A stretch of 64,000 bases of DNA from an uncultured Sunxiuqinia sp. (GTDB lineage Bacteria > Bacteroidota > Bacteroidia > Bacteroidales > Prolixibacteraceae), in the NCBI RefSeq assembly GCF_963678245.1, contig NZ_OY782773.1, positions 124,001 to 188,000 of the forward strand, in the 5' to 3' direction. This document shows positions 34,478 to 43,764 of this stretch, piece by piece. The position numbers and the translations under genes are program-made. Position 1 is the first letter of the stretch. The number at the start of each line of letters is the position of its first letter. A model generated the notes under the pieces. That model searched no databases. It was given only the letters and a program-made list of their open reading frames with translations, and had not been told where the DNA came from.

Positions 34478-36232
34478 TCAAGCTCCAGCGTATTCGCTAG
34501 AAAAAGGTTCGGTTATTGAATGGCTTTTTGTTTTTAGGGTTTTCCAATTCATTGAAATGATTTTCCCTTTTGTAAATACCTTACTGAAGGCTTGTGGATT
34601 TTTTAAGGTTTCTTTTGCTTTCTCAAGCCCCTTGTCGTCTTTTAAAGCCGACTTGATGGCTCCTTTCTGATAATAATAACGAGTAACAATTTCGTCGGTC
34701 AGCATTTCTTTGATTTCTTCTTTGAATGACTCCAAATCCTTGTTCAGTTCATGCCCAATTTTGACTTTCAATGCTTCGAATTGTTCCTCTGCTACATCGT
34801 AATATTTTTCGCTTTTGGCAGTTTTCAATAACTCACCGAAAACCTCTTCTGTTTCTGATTGATACGAGAATTTTCGCTCTTTCACAAAGGTTTTGAAATC
34901 ATCGAATATCTCATCGGAAATCTCAAATTCTTCGGGAGAAGGAATAGACTCCTTTGCATTCGCAAATTTAGTCGCATAATCAAAAATCATAAAGTCACGA
35001 ACAAGGTTAATGCTCAAGCTGCTCAATCGATCCAGATCAATTTTCAGATCCGGAACAATTCCTCCCCCGTCATACACTTTTCTACCTTTCTTCGTTGTGA
35101 ATTCGGTAATTAATGAATCCGGGATAGTGCCCACACTACCATCTTCATTTCGGTGCGAGTAATCCAATGCCTGAATGCAACGTCCGCTGGGAATATAGTA
35201 TTTAGCGGTAGTTACTTTCAATTTCGTATTGTAGCTCAAGTCGCGAGTTGTTTGTACCAAGCCTTTTCCAAATGTACGGCTACCAATGATTACAGCTCGG
35301 TCAAGATCTTGAAGCGCGCCTGAAACAATCTCGGATGCAGAAGCCGATCCGCGATTAACAAGTACCGCCATTGGCATGATGGTGTCTATTGGGTTTTCAG
35401 TTGCCTTGTAGGTTTTATCCCACTGTTTCACTTTCCCCTTTGTGCTAACCACTTCCGATCCTTTAGGAACAAACAGGTTAACGATTTTTACGGCTTCAAT
35501 TAGCAGGCCACCGGGATTCGAGCGTAAATCCAAAACCAGCGATTTGGCTCCTTTCTGCTTTTTCAGTTCGGTGAACGCTTTTTTAACTTCATCACCGCAG
35601 TTTTGGGTGAAGTTGGAAAGTCGAATGTAACCGATTTCATCGTCAATCATGCCATAATAAGGAACAGCATCAATCTGTATCTTTTCACGAACGATGTCTA
35701 TTTCAAGATTCTTTTTTTGTCCCGGACGGTCGATTTTTACAGACACTACTTTATTGGCAGGGCCTTTTAATAAGTTACTCACATCTTCGGTAGACATCTT
35801 TTCAGTCTCTTTCCCGGCAACTTCAATAAGAATATCGCCTGCTTTTAATCCTGACTTCTGAGCTGGAAATCCCTCGTATGGTTCAGCAATGATTACTTGA
35901 TCACCGTGTTTGCTAATCATCGCTCCAATTCCGGCATACTCTCCGGTTGTCATAAATTTGAAATCCTCCATGTCCGATTCAGGGATGTAGTTGGTATAGG
36001 GATCCAGCGATCCCAGCATTTCATCGATGCTGGTTTTAACTAAATCGGTTGGGTTAATTTCATCGACATAAAACAAATTGAGTTCGCGAACCAGTGTGTA
36101 ATAAATATCGAGGTTTTTATCAACAAGAAATAGTTTTTCATCCCGGTTAAACCCGGTCATTACGATCGACGCCACCAGAAAAAGGCCTGCTATTGAAAGT
36201 CCTATCTTCGTTTTTCTATTTTGTTTCATCAT
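34478..36232 (-). CDS. C-terminal processing peptidase (S41 family, CtpA/Prc type)
   Basis: 584 residues from the ATG at 36232; a TTG at 36250 falls at the predicted transcription start and is rejected. One N-terminal membrane anchor (KIGLSIAGLFLVASIVMTGF) places the enzyme in the periplasm. The PDZ domain (about 85-165) includes GIGAMISKHGDQVIIAEP. The S41 core has the catalytic Ser in GSASASEIVSGALQD and the Lys in SRTFGKGLVQ. A long helical C-terminal region (about 390-584) is rich in Glu and Lys. The family trims periplasmic or envelope proteins at their C-termini. Several paralogues are usual in Bacteroidota, so the substrate is unknown. Confidence 0.92.
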   Translation of the reverse strand: MMKQNRKTKIGLSIAGLFLVASIVMTGFNRDEKLFLVDKNLDIYYTLVRELNLFYVDEINPTDLVKTSIDEMLGSLDPYTNYIPESDMEDFKFMTTGEYAGIGAMISKHGDQVIIAEPYEGFPAQKSGLKAGDILIEVAGKETEKMSTEDVSNLLKGPANKVVSVKIDRPGQKKNLEIDIVREKIQIDAVPYYGMIDDEIGYIRLSNFTQNCGDEVKKAFTELKKQKGAKSLVLDLRSNPGGLLIEAVKIVNLFVPKGSEVVSTKGKVKQWDKTYKATENPIDTIMPMAVLVNRGSASASEIVSGALQDLDRAVIIGSRTFGKGLVQTTRDLSYNTKLKVTTAKYYIPSGRCIQALDYSHRNEDGSVGTIPDSLITEFTTKKGRKVYDGGGIVPDLKIDLDRLSSLSINLVRDFMIFDYATKFANAKESIPSPEEFEISDEIFDDFKTFVKERKFSYQSETEEVFGELLKTAKSEKYYDVAEEQFEALKVKIGHELNKDLESFKEEIKEMLTDEIVTRYYYQKGAIKSALKDDKGLEKAKETLKNPQAFSKVFTKGKIISMNWKTLKTKSHSITEPFSSEYAGA

Positions 36233-36254
36233 TAACTGTTTTATTGACAATCGA

Positions 36255-36262
36255 CAAAAATA
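36255..36262 (-). promoter_or_regulatory. Candidate -7 element of the S41 protease gene
   Basis: Minus-strand TATTTTTG, 23 bases before the ATG at 36232; no clear -33 element. Confidence 0.4.
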
Positions 36263-36537
36263 GTAAAGCTTTGTTTAAAAGCTGTTGTCATTTTCAAGAT
36301 ATTAGTTAAATATTCTTAATTGGCATTACAGTAAAACTCTTACTATTCTTCAAGGTTTTACAAATTTCTTAGCATTTTTTGGATGCAGCGTATTGATTTT
36401 TTAATGAATTTGGCTAATAAAACAGATAAAAAGATGTAAAAAACCTAGTAATTCCATAACTTAGTATTTGCATGTGATTGGTGATGAAATGATTAGTCTC
36501 TATTGGTGACTTTTGTTCACTTTTAAATTTTAAGGTT
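36263..36537. other. AT-rich divergent intergenic region
   Basis: Between the S41 protease and the membrane/coiled-coil gene. Apart from the protease -7 box at its left edge I see only a one-mismatch box (GACTTTTG, 36508-36515) that could serve the plus-strand gene. No RNA gene, repeat or ORF is convincing. Confidence 0.5.
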
Positions 36538-37599
36538 ATGGTACTAAAATTGTTTTTCAGGCCATTTTATTTTGTGCTTCTGATACTATTATTGGGATTG
36601 GTGACGAATCTGAAAGCCCAGGACGGTTCAGATTCACTCGCTCGTTTGGTACTGTTAAATGACAGTTTACAGGAGCGGATCAGTAGGTTGGAAATGGTTA
36701 TTGATGAAGGTTCTTATACCAGAATACCCAACGAGGACTTTGAGGAAATATTAAATGCAAAGATTCAAACATCGATGCGCGAGATCGCCAATTGGTGGTT
36801 GTTTGTAATTGCAGCCTTGATTTCGCTGCTTGGGTTTTTGGTAAACCGATATGCGCGAAGCTATTTGCAAACTACCATTGAAGGAAAGGTAAACCAGTTG
36901 AAAACAGAAAACGAGGACCGGATAAAAGAAATCAGTAATCAGTACTTTTCCAGTGTAATCAATAGTTTGCTCGATTTTAAAATAGACACCATTAAGAAAA
37001 ACAAACACCGTGTAAAAGAAGAAGAGGTTGACGACCTGAAAAGCTACCTGAATGATGAGACCGTGACCATTCCCGAGCATAAAAACGTAACACTTATTGA
37101 TACAATCATGCGTTGTTATTACTATAGCAGCTTCCCACAACGATTGGAGAAGATGATTGGGTTGATTAAAGAATATGAAGAAAGATATATATTACTGCAT
37201 ACAACTTATGCAAATTCGGCCATTGCATTTAACGATATGTACCACCTCTATGGGGCAACGCATTATTTGGATGATGCGATTGAGAACTGCGACAAATCGA
37301 TTAAGATACTTCCTGACTATGGGTTGGCGTTTGCGTTAAAACTGGAGCTTTATATTATGGGAATAAGCAAAGCTTTTGACCAGGAAGAGAAAGAAACTTA
37401 TGAAAAGGATCTGATGAAAGTATTTAACGATATTGAAAACAATAAAAGCACTTATTTGTGCAAGGAGCTCATTAAGCGGTTTGAAGTGGACATGAAAAAC
37501 TTTATGAGACCATACTTAGAGAAGTTATATGCCGAATACCCCAATGAGATTGAGAAAATACGAAATAGAGCAGCTGTCGAAACACCGCCGGCTAATTGA
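36538..37599 (+). CDS. Uncharacterised membrane protein with coiled coil and TPR-like cytoplasmic part
   Basis: 353 residues. A signal peptide (about 1-28, ending NLKAQ) is followed by a short periplasmic segment with heptad-like leucines (LVLLNDSLQERISRLEMVI). One membrane helix lies at about 85-106 (WWLFVIAALISLLGFLV). A charged coiled coil follows (VNQLKTENEDRIKEIS). The rest is helical with TPR-like features (TTYANSAIAFNDMYHLYGAT, then YLDDAIENCDKSIKILPDYGLAF). The topology suggests a link between periplasm and cytoplasm. No enzymatic motif is visible and I do not recognise the family. It is monocistronic. Confidence 0.6.
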   Translation: MVLKLFFRPFYFVLLILLLGLVTNLKAQDGSDSLARLVLLNDSLQERISRLEMVIDEGSYTRIPNEDFEEILNAKIQTSMREIANWWLFVIAALISLLGFLVNRYARSYLQTTIEGKVNQLKTENEDRIKEISNQYFSSVINSLLDFKIDTIKKNKHRVKEEEVDDLKSYLNDETVTIPEHKNVTLIDTIMRCYYYSSFPQRLEKMIGLIKEYEERYILLHTTYANSAIAFNDMYHLYGATHYLDDAIENCDKSIKILPDYGLAFALKLELYIMGISKAFDQEEKETYEKDLMKVFNDIENNKSTYLCKELIKRFEVDMKNFMRPYLEKLYAEYPNEIEKIRNRAAVETPPAN

Positions 37600-37638
37600 T
37601 GAAGTGTAGAGGCGGGCACAGTTCAACGCAGCCTGTAT

Positions 37639-38160
37639 TTAGTCAGCTTTATAGCGCCATAATTTGCTAACCCAAGGTTCGCCGGCATAATGAATCCCAA
37701 CCCGTGGATGTTCTGAAATGTGATTTACAGGGTTGGCATCTTCCAGCCAAATCCGGCTGGAACTTTCCAGATTTTCACCATAAAAGGATTTGTCTAGTTT
37801 AAGCTCGCGGCCAAGTCTGCCTGGACCATCGTGCCCTTTCAATCCACGGATTAATACGGCGGATCCACTTCCTTCTTGCTCGGTCACAAAGTTTAATAAC
37901 CAATATTGGCCGTAAATTAAGTAGACGTAGACTAATCCACCTGCTTCAAACATTACTTGCGTTCGCCTGGTGAGTCCTTTACTGGTATGGCAAGCCAAAT
38001 CGCTTTGTCCACAGTAGGCTTCTGTTTCGGTAATTATATAGCGGCGCATTGTTTTATCATCAAACACCCGAATAAGTGTCTTGCCAATTAATTCCCTTGC
38101 AACCACAATGGTGTTGCGTCTGAAGAAGTCAGCTAAAAGCCTATCGTTTTTCAACTCCAT
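37639..38160 (-). CDS. DNA-3-methyladenine glycosylase (AAG/MPG family)
   Basis: 173 residues from the ATG at 38160; an upstream ATG at 38241 adds 27 unrelated residues and precedes the -7 element. The family's RNTIVVARELIGKTLI start, the catalytic Glu in ITETEAYCG, and the YVYLIYGQYWLLNFVTE strand are all present. The enzyme excises alkylated purines (3-methyladenine, hypoxanthine) to start base excision repair. It is slightly shorter than human-type AAG at the N-terminus, as is normal for bacteria. It is monocistronic, with a promoter that may make the mRNA leaderless. Confidence 0.9.
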   Translation of the reverse strand: MELKNDRLLADFFRRNTIVVARELIGKTLIRVFDDKTMRRYIITETEAYCGQSDLACHTSKGLTRRTQVMFEAGGLVYVYLIYGQYWLLNFVTEQEGSGSAVLIRGLKGHDGPGRLGRELKLDKSFYGENLESSSRIWLEDANPVNHISEHPRVGIHYAGEPWVSKLWRYKAD

Positions 38161-38164
38161 GCGA

Positions 38165-38172
38165 CAAAGATA
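38165..38172 (-). promoter_or_regulatory. Candidate -7 element abutting the glycosylase start codon
   Basis: Minus-strand TATCTTTG whose final base is five bases from the A of the ATG at 38160, the same geometry as in front of the MurK-like gene. A leaderless transcript would result. Confidence 0.35.
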
Positions 38173-38322
38173 TAAAAGAGCCGGAAGTTTGAAGAGGGTG
38201 GAAAATGAGAATGTTTGGATGTGAAACAATAGATTTACCATTTCTGCACATTCTCGCTATCCTCGTCTTTCGTTCCTCCTTGTAAATCTTTGTGTTAATT
38301 TTGTTTTTGCTGTCAATTTCTG

Positions 38323-38353
38323 TTTGCTTTTTAAGAAAAAAGGAATACTTTTG
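38323..38353 (+). promoter_or_regulatory. Promoter of the rplM-rpsI-rpsB-tsf operon
   Basis: TTTG (38323-38326), exactly 19 bases, then TACTTTTG (38346-38353): a full match to the Bacteroidota consensus and the best promoter in the window. The start site would be near 38359, leaving a leader of about 160 bases. Confidence 0.8.
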
Positions 38354-38418
38354 CAGTCCCGATTATTGTCCGTACTTGCAGTTCTTATAAATGATTGAAT
38401 ATGTTGGTGGTAGAAAGC

Positions 38419-38443
38419 TTATTAACATGCCCGGTGTTAATAA
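38419..38443 (+). promoter_or_regulatory. Hairpin in the rplM leader, candidate ribosomal-protein autoregulation site
   Basis: TTATTAACA and TGTTAATAA form a perfect 9-base stem with the loop TGCCCGG. It lies midway in the long leader between promoter and the GTG start. Operons for L13/S9 are autoregulated through leaders in other bacteria; function here is inferred. Confidence 0.45.
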
Positions 38444-38517
38444 CGTGGAAAACCATGCAACCAATTGAAATGTAAGTTTTTGCAACTTTTAGTGTTAATT
38501 TTAAAAATTAAAGGCAA

Positions 38518-38976
38518 GTGGATACTTTATCTTACAAGACCGTTTCGGCCAACAGTGCCACGGCAAATAAGGAATGGGTTGTTGTTGATGCAGCAGATAT
38601 GATCGTTGGTCGTTTGGCCAGTGCTGTTGCCAAAATCCTTAGAGGAAAACATAAACCTAACTTTACACCTCACGCAGATTGTGGGGATAATGTAATTGTG
38701 ATCAATGCAGAGAAAGTTCGTTTCTCAGGTAAAAAAATGACCGACAAGATTTACTTGCGTCATACCGGATACCCAGGTGGACAGCGTTCACAGAATCCGA
38801 CAGACGTATTTGCTAAATATCCAGAGCGTATTGTTGAGTCAGCTGTTAGAGGTATGCTTCCAAAAAACCGTTTAGGACGTAAGGTTTTTGGAAACATGAA
38901 AGTGTATGCTGGTGCTGAGCACAAGCAAGAAGCTCAAAACCCAAAAGTAATTGATTTAAAAAAGATTAAATTGTAA
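38518..38976 (+). CDS. rplM: 50S ribosomal protein L13
   Basis: 152 residues starting at GTG (38518); the first residues MDTLSYKTVSAN match the usual Bacteroidota start, so the GTG is real. The L13 core follows: WVVVDAADMIVGRLAS, HADCGDNVIVINA, and RGMLPKNRLGRKVF. It binds 23S rRNA early in 50S assembly. It is the first gene after the strong promoter and long leader. rpsI follows after 2 bases. Confidence 0.98.
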   Translation: MDTLSYKTVSANSATANKEWVVVDAADMIVGRLASAVAKILRGKHKPNFTPHADCGDNVIVINAEKVRFSGKKMTDKIYLRHTGYPGGQRSQNPTDVFAKYPERIVESAVRGMLPKNRLGRKVFGNMKVYAGAEHKQEAQNPKVIDLKKIKL

Positions 38977-38978
38977 CA

Positions 38979-39365
38979 ATGGAAGTAGTAAATACCCTAG
39001 GACGTAGAAAATCTGCCGTTGCTCGTACATACATAAGCGAGGGCAAAGGAAATGTTACCATTAACAAAAGGGATTTAAAAGAGTATTTCCCAAATGGAAC
39101 ACTACAATATATTGTTATGCAACCATTAAACTTGCTTGGTGTAGCTGATCAATATGATGTGAAAGTTAATCTTGACGGAGGTGGTATTAAAGGTCAGGCT
39201 GAAGCATTGCGTTTAGCAATCTCAAGAGCTTTGATTGAAATTGATCCGGAAGCAAGAGCAGTATTGAAGCAAGCAGGCTTTCTGACTCGTGACCCACGTG
39301 AGGTGGAGCGTAAAAAACCAGGACAGCCAAAAGCAAGAAAGCGTTTCCAGTTCTCAAAACGTTAA
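38979..39365 (+). CDS. rpsI: 30S ribosomal protein S9
   Basis: 128 residues. LGRRKSAVART at the start, the VNLDGGGIKGQAEALRLAISRAL core, and the basic C-terminal tail KARKRFQFSKR that reaches the P-site tRNA. It starts 2 bases after rplM, the classical L13-S9 pair. A 114-base gap with two small hairpins separates it from rpsB. Confidence 0.98.
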   Translation: MEVVNTLGRRKSAVARTYISEGKGNVTINKRDLKEYFPNGTLQYIVMQPLNLLGVADQYDVKVNLDGGGIKGQAEALRLAISRALIEIDPEARAVLKQAGFLTRDPREVERKKPGQPKARKRFQFSKR

Positions 39366-39479
39366 TCGAAATTTTCAAACTAAATATGACTGTGGATCTG
39401 AAATCACTGAGACTCCCGGCTTTAAGTTAGGGGCTACTCAGCGGTTGCTTTTCAGCAAATTATTTAAAAAAGTCAAAAG

Positions 39480-40292
39480 ATGCCAAGAACAAATTTTCAA
39501 GAATTATTGGATGCAGGTGTACACTTTGGTCACCTGAAAAGAAAGTGGAATCCAAACATGGCTCCATACATTTTCATGGAGAAGAATGGAATCCACATCA
39601 TCGATCTACAAAAGACAGTAGTAAAAATCGATGAGGCAGCTGCCGCCTTGAAACAAATTGCCAAATCGGGTCGCAAAATACTATTCGTAGCAACGAAGAA
39701 ACAAGCGAAAGACATCGTTGCTGATGCTGTAAGTGCTGTAAATATGCCTTACGTAGTTGAGCGTTGGCCAGGAGGTATGCTAACAAATTTCCCAACGATC
39801 CGCAAAGCGGTGAAAAAAATGATCTCCATCGATAAGATGACGAAAGATAGTAGTTGGGATAACTTGTCAAAACGCGAAAAGTTGCAAATTACACGTCAAC
39901 GTGCCAAATTGGAAAAAATCTTAGGTAGTATTGCTGACCTGACTCGTCTTCCTGCGGCGCTTTTTGTAGTTGATGTGATGAAAGAGAAAATCGCAGTACG
40001 CGAAGCTCAAAAACTGGGAATTCCTGTATTTGCGATGGTTGATACAAACTCAAATCCAGAAGGACTTGACTTTATCATTCCTTCGAATGATGATGCTTCT
40101 CAGTCAGTTCGCCTAATTGTTCGATTAATGTGCGATGCTGTTGCAGAAGGATTGAATGAGCGTAAAGTTGAGCGTGAAAATGATAACGCTGACGAAAAAC
40201 CTAAAAAAGCGAGAAGTAAAAAATCGGCTGCTAAAGCTGATGTAAAAGCTGAAAAGGTTGACCTTGAAAGTAAAGATACAGACAAAGAATAA
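39480..40292 (+). CDS. rpsB: 30S ribosomal protein S2
   Basis: 270 residues. NFQELLDAGVHFGHLKRKWNP at the start (one motif, split here by context) and GIPVFAMVDTNSNPEGLDFIIP near 185 are characteristic. The last ~40 residues are a lysine/glutamate-rich tail (KPKKARSKKSAAKADVKAEK) beyond the standard S2 length, as often seen in Bacteroidota. It binds at the platform side of the 30S subunit and is joined late. tsf follows after 34 bases. Confidence 0.97.
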   Translation: MPRTNFQELLDAGVHFGHLKRKWNPNMAPYIFMEKNGIHIIDLQKTVVKIDEAAAALKQIAKSGRKILFVATKKQAKDIVADAVSAVNMPYVVERWPGGMLTNFPTIRKAVKKMISIDKMTKDSSWDNLSKREKLQITRQRAKLEKILGSIADLTRLPAALFVVDVMKEKIAVREAQKLGIPVFAMVDTNSNPEGLDFIIPSNDDASQSVRLIVRLMCDAVAEGLNERKVERENDNADEKPKKARSKKSAAKADVKAEKVDLESKDTDKE

Positions 40293-40326
40293 TTGCTCAA
40301 ATAATAATTCAAAAACACACACAATC

Positions 40327-41154
40327 ATGGCAATTTCTGCTGCAGATGTAATGAAGTTGCGTAAAGCAACTGGTGCCGGCATGATGGACTGTAAAAATGC
40401 CCTTGCCGACGCAAATGGCGACTTTGATGCCGCTGTACAAATTATCCGCGAAAAGGGTAAATTAGTAGCCAATAAACGTTCTGATCGTGAAGCATCTGAA
40501 GGTGCTGCACTGGCTGGCGTAAGTGAAAATGGTAAATTTGGAGCAATTGTAGTTCTTAACTGCGAAACTGATTTTGTTGCAAAAAACGAAGATTTCGTTA
40601 AGAAAACAAAGTCGTTTTTGGATGCTGCTATCGCAAACAAACCTGCTGATCTGGATGCTTTGAAAGCATTGGAGCTTGATGGTCGTTCAATTGAATCACA
40701 CGTAACTGAGCAAACCGGGGTAATTGGCGAAAAAATCGAGATATCACTCTACGGTAAAATCGAAGCTGAATCAGTTGTTCCTTATATTCACCCAGGTAAT
40801 AAACTAGCAACTTTAGTTGGTTTCAACAAAGGCGGTGTTGATACTCAGGTGATGAGAGATGTAGCTATGCAAGTCGCTGCAATGAACCCGGTTGCCGTTG
40901 ACAAAAGTGATGTTTCTCAGGATGTTATTGATAAAGAATTGGAAATTGCAAAGGAAAAATTTCGTCAGGAAGGAAAACCGGAAGCAATGCTTGATAAAAT
41001 TGCTCAAGGTTCTTTAAACAAATTCTTCAAAGAAAACACGCTATTGAATCAGGCGTTTGTTAAAGACAACAAACAAACTGTGAAAGATTACCTAAAATCA
41101 GTTGATGGTGATTTGACAGTAACTGAGTTTATTCGTTTTACACTTGCGGAGTAA
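40327..41154 (+). CDS. tsf: Elongation factor Ts
   Basis: 275 residues from the ATG at 40327 (MAISAADVMKLRKATGAGMM). An in-frame ATG at 40258 lies within rpsB and is not used. The N-terminal UBA-like domain, the TDFVAKNEDF motif that contacts EF-Tu, and two dimerisation subdomains are visible. EF-Ts exchanges GDP for GTP on EF-Tu. Usual followers pyrH and frr are not here but at 54.5-55.9 kb on the other strand. A strong terminator closes the operon. Confidence 0.97.
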   Translation: MAISAADVMKLRKATGAGMMDCKNALADANGDFDAAVQIIREKGKLVANKRSDREASEGAALAGVSENGKFGAIVVLNCETDFVAKNEDFVKKTKSFLDAAIANKPADLDALKALELDGRSIESHVTEQTGVIGEKIEISLYGKIEAESVVPYIHPGNKLATLVGFNKGGVDTQVMRDVAMQVAAMNPVAVDKSDVSQDVIDKELEIAKEKFRQEGKPEAMLDKIAQGSLNKFFKENTLLNQAFVKDNKQTVKDYLKSVDGDLTVTEFIRFTLAE

Positions 41155-41180
41155 GCAAAAGTAATTTACGAGATATAAGC

Positions 41181-41212
41181 AAAAAGGGGTTTCAAATTTG
41201 AAACCCCTTTTT
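41181..41212. terminator. Bidirectional terminator between tsf and atpG
   Basis: AAAAAGGGGTTTCAAATTTGAAACCCC plus T-run: a 16-base perfect arm palindrome with A/T tails on both sides, serving both converging operons. Confidence 0.92.
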
Positions 41213-41238
41213 TATGCGTTTTAATGTGATATTTTCTT

Positions 41239-42120
41239 TTAACCATTCAAGGCTTCAGCGCCATTTGTTACCTCTAAAATAGCATTGGTAATGGCAGCCT
41301 GACGGGCTTTGTTGAATGTCAGCGTTAGGTCGTGAATCAAATCGGTAGCGTTGTCCGTTGCTTTGTGCATAGCGGTCATTCGAGCTCCATGTTCAGCAGC
41401 ATTCGAATCCAACAGTGCCTTGAAAATTTGAACCTTCAACGATTTTGGTATTAATTCTTCAACGATCTGCTCCTTAGATGGCTCATAAATGAAATGACTG
41501 TTTGTTGCAGACATGTCGTCCTCCTCCGAGATTTCAACCGGTAGGAACTGCTCCTTGGTGCAGATTTGAACAGCCGCATTCTTAAACTGATTATACACTA
41601 ATTCAATTCGATCGTATTTTCCGGAGACGAAGTCGTTCATTAATATAGTCGCCAGATCAGAACAAGTATCATAGGTGAGTGCGTCGAAAATTTCGTCGGC
41701 TTGATCACTAACCGGAATCTTTCGTGACTTGAGGTATTTTTGCCCTTGTTTTCCGACAGTAAAGAAATCCAATTGGCCTGATTTAAATTGCTTGGCATAT
41801 TTACTTGAAGCTAACTCATAAGCAGTTTTTGCAATGCTTGAGTTAAAGGCACCACATAATCCCCGGTTTGAGCTAATCAGCACTATTAGAACTTTCTCAG
41901 GCGAACGCTGTTGCGTAAAAACCGATTCTTCGCTGTTTTCTAGACTTCCACTAAGCGACGAAAGTATTTCATGAAGCTTGTCTGCATACGGTCTTATTTG
42001 CAATATGGCATTCTGCGCTTTTTTCAGTTTTGCCGCCGACACCATTTTCATGGCACTGGTTACCTGCCGTGTGGTTTTAACGGATGAAATTCGTGTGCGT
42101 ATTTCTTTTAAACTGGCCAT
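41239..42120 (-). CDS. atpG: ATP synthase F1 gamma subunit
   Basis: 293 residues. The N-terminal helix MASLKEIRTRISSVKTTRQVTSAM (shown in part: LKEIRTRISSVKTTRQVTSA) and the C-terminal helix TLTFNKARQAAITNAILEV form the rotating coiled coil. The SSNRGLCGAFN loop is conserved. It is the last gene of the ATP synthase run, 55 bases after atpA, and is followed by the terminator shared with tsf. Confidence 0.97.
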   Translation of the reverse strand: MASLKEIRTRISSVKTTRQVTSAMKMVSAAKLKKAQNAILQIRPYADKLHEILSSLSGSLENSEESVFTQQRSPEKVLIVLISSNRGLCGAFNSSIAKTAYELASSKYAKQFKSGQLDFFTVGKQGQKYLKSRKIPVSDQADEIFDALTYDTCSDLATILMNDFVSGKYDRIELVYNQFKNAAVQICTKEQFLPVEISEEDDMSATNSHFIYEPSKEQIVEELIPKSLKVQIFKALLDSNAAEHGARMTAMHKATDNATDLIHDLTLTFNKARQAAITNAILEVTNGAEALNG

Positions 42121-42175
42121 CTCTTTATTTCATTGAGTGATTATATGAATTGAAAACGAGTTTTCAATCATTCGA

Positions 42176-43753
42176 CTATTTGAAGCGTTCTGCAACTTCC
42201 TTTGCAACTTTCTCCAACACTCCGGTGATTTCGTCGTTCAAGGTACCTTTTCGCAACTCGTCCAGTGTCGAACGATATTGCATTTCTAATAATTCAATGA
42301 ACTCCTTCTCAAATTCCTTTACTTTAATAACCGGTACGTTTCGCAGTAATTCCTTTGTACCACAGTATATTATAGCAATTTGGTGCTCGATTTTAATAGG
42401 AGTATACTGTCCCTGTTTCAGAATTTCGACGTTCTTGCTCCCTTTATCTAACACACGCATGGTTGCTGCATCAAGATCAGATCCAAACTTTGAGAAGGCT
42501 TCCAATTCACGGAACTGTGCCTGGTCAAGTTTTAATGTTCCGGCGATTTTCTTCATTGCTTTTACCTGAGCGTTACCACCCACACGCGATACGGAGATAC
42601 CCACGTTAATTGCCGGACGAACTCCTGAGTTAAACAAGTTAGATTCCAGAAAGATCTGTCCATCAGTAATCGAGATTACGTTGGTTGGAATATAGGCTGA
42701 AACGTCACTTGCTTGGGTTTCAATGATTGGCAAAGCGGTTAAAGAGCCTCCTCCTTTAACTTTATCTTTTAAGCATTCGGGGAGATCATTCATTTGAGCC
42801 GCAATTTTATCCGAATTGATGATTTTTGCAGCACGTTCCAGTAAGCGAGAATGAAGGTAAAACACGTCTCCAGGATAGGCCTCACGACCTGGCGGACGAC
42901 GGAGTAGTAGTGACACTTCACGATAAGACACGGCTTGCTTCGACAGGTCATCGAAGATAATCAAAGCGTCGCGGCCGGTATCACGGAAATATTCGCCAAT
43001 TGTAGCGCCGGCATAAGGTGCGTAATACTGCAGTGCTGCCGGATCTGAAGCTGTTGACGATACGATAACCGTATAGTCCATGGCTCCATATTTTTCCAGC
43101 GTGGCCGCTATATTTGCAACTGTTGATCCTTTTTGACCAATAGCAACGTAAATACAATAGACCGGGTTACCTTCTTCAAAATTTTCGCGTTGATTGATGA
43201 TCGTGTCGATGGCAACAGCTGTTTTTCCAGTCTGTCTGTCCCCAATGATCAACTCACGTTGTCCTCGACCAATAGGGATCATGGCATCAATCGCTTTAAT
43301 ACCTGTTTGCAATGGCTGGGTTACTGGTTGGCGATAAATAACACCTGGTGCTTTTCTCTCGAGCGGAAGTTCAAATGTTTCACCCTGAATAGCTCCTTTA
43401 CCGTCAATTGCTTCACCAATGGTGTTAACTACGCGACCTAAAAGTCCTTCGCCTACATTAATCGAGGCGATACGCTGTAGTCGCTTTACTGTGTCGCCTT
43501 CTTTAATGTTTGATGAAGAACCCAAAAGTACTGCTCCAACATTGTCCTCTTCAAGGTTTAAAACAATTCCTTTCACGCCGTCTTCAAACTCAATCATTTC
43601 GTTTGCTTCGACGTTTGATAGCCCATAAATGCGGGCAATACCATCGCCTACCTGGAGTACTGTTCCTACTTCTTCCAGTTCGGCCTCCGATTGAAAGCCT
43701 TCGAGCTGTTGTTTTAAAATTGCGGATACTTCTGCGGGTCTAATATCAGCCAT
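42176..43753 (-). CDS. atpA: ATP synthase F1 alpha subunit
   Basis: 525 residues. Walker A is [10 protein letters not shown], followed by the [16 protein letters not shown] Walker B region and the [10 protein letters not shown] stretch with the arginine finger. The alpha subunit carries the non-catalytic nucleotide sites and alternates with beta in the F1 ring. atpH ends 11 bases upstream. The catalytic beta subunit gene (atpD) is absent from this cluster. Confidence 0.98.
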   Translation of the reverse strand: MADIRPAEVSAILKQQLEGFQSEAELEEVGTVLQVGDGIARIYGLSNVEANEMIEFEDGVKGIVLNLEEDNVGAVLLGSSSNIKEGDTVKRLQRIASINVGEGLLGRVVNTIGEAIDGKGAIQGETFELPLERKAPGVIYRQPVTQPLQTGIKAIDAMIPIGRGQRELIIGDRQTGKTAVAIDTIINQRENFEEGNPVYCIYVAIGQKGSTVANIAATLEKYGAMDYTVIVSSTASDPAALQYYAPYAGATIGEYFRDTGRDALIIFDDLSKQAVSYREVSLLLRRPPGREAYPGDVFYLHSRLLERAAKIINSDKIAAQMNDLPECLKDKVKGGGSLTALPIIETQASDVSAYIPTNVISITDGQIFLESNLFNSGVRPAINVGISVSRVGGNAQVKAMKKIAGTLKLDQAQFRELEAFSKFGSDLDAATMRVLDKGSKNVEILKQGQYTPIKIEHQIAIIYCGTKELLRNVPVIKVKEFEKEFIELLEMQYRSTLDELRKGTLNDEITGVLEKVAKEVAERFK

Positions 43754-43764
43754 TGTGTATATTT

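Noticed and set aside
40258-40326. EF-Ts start at 40258
   Set aside because: It lies inside rpsB; the ATG at 40327 gives the exact family N-terminus.
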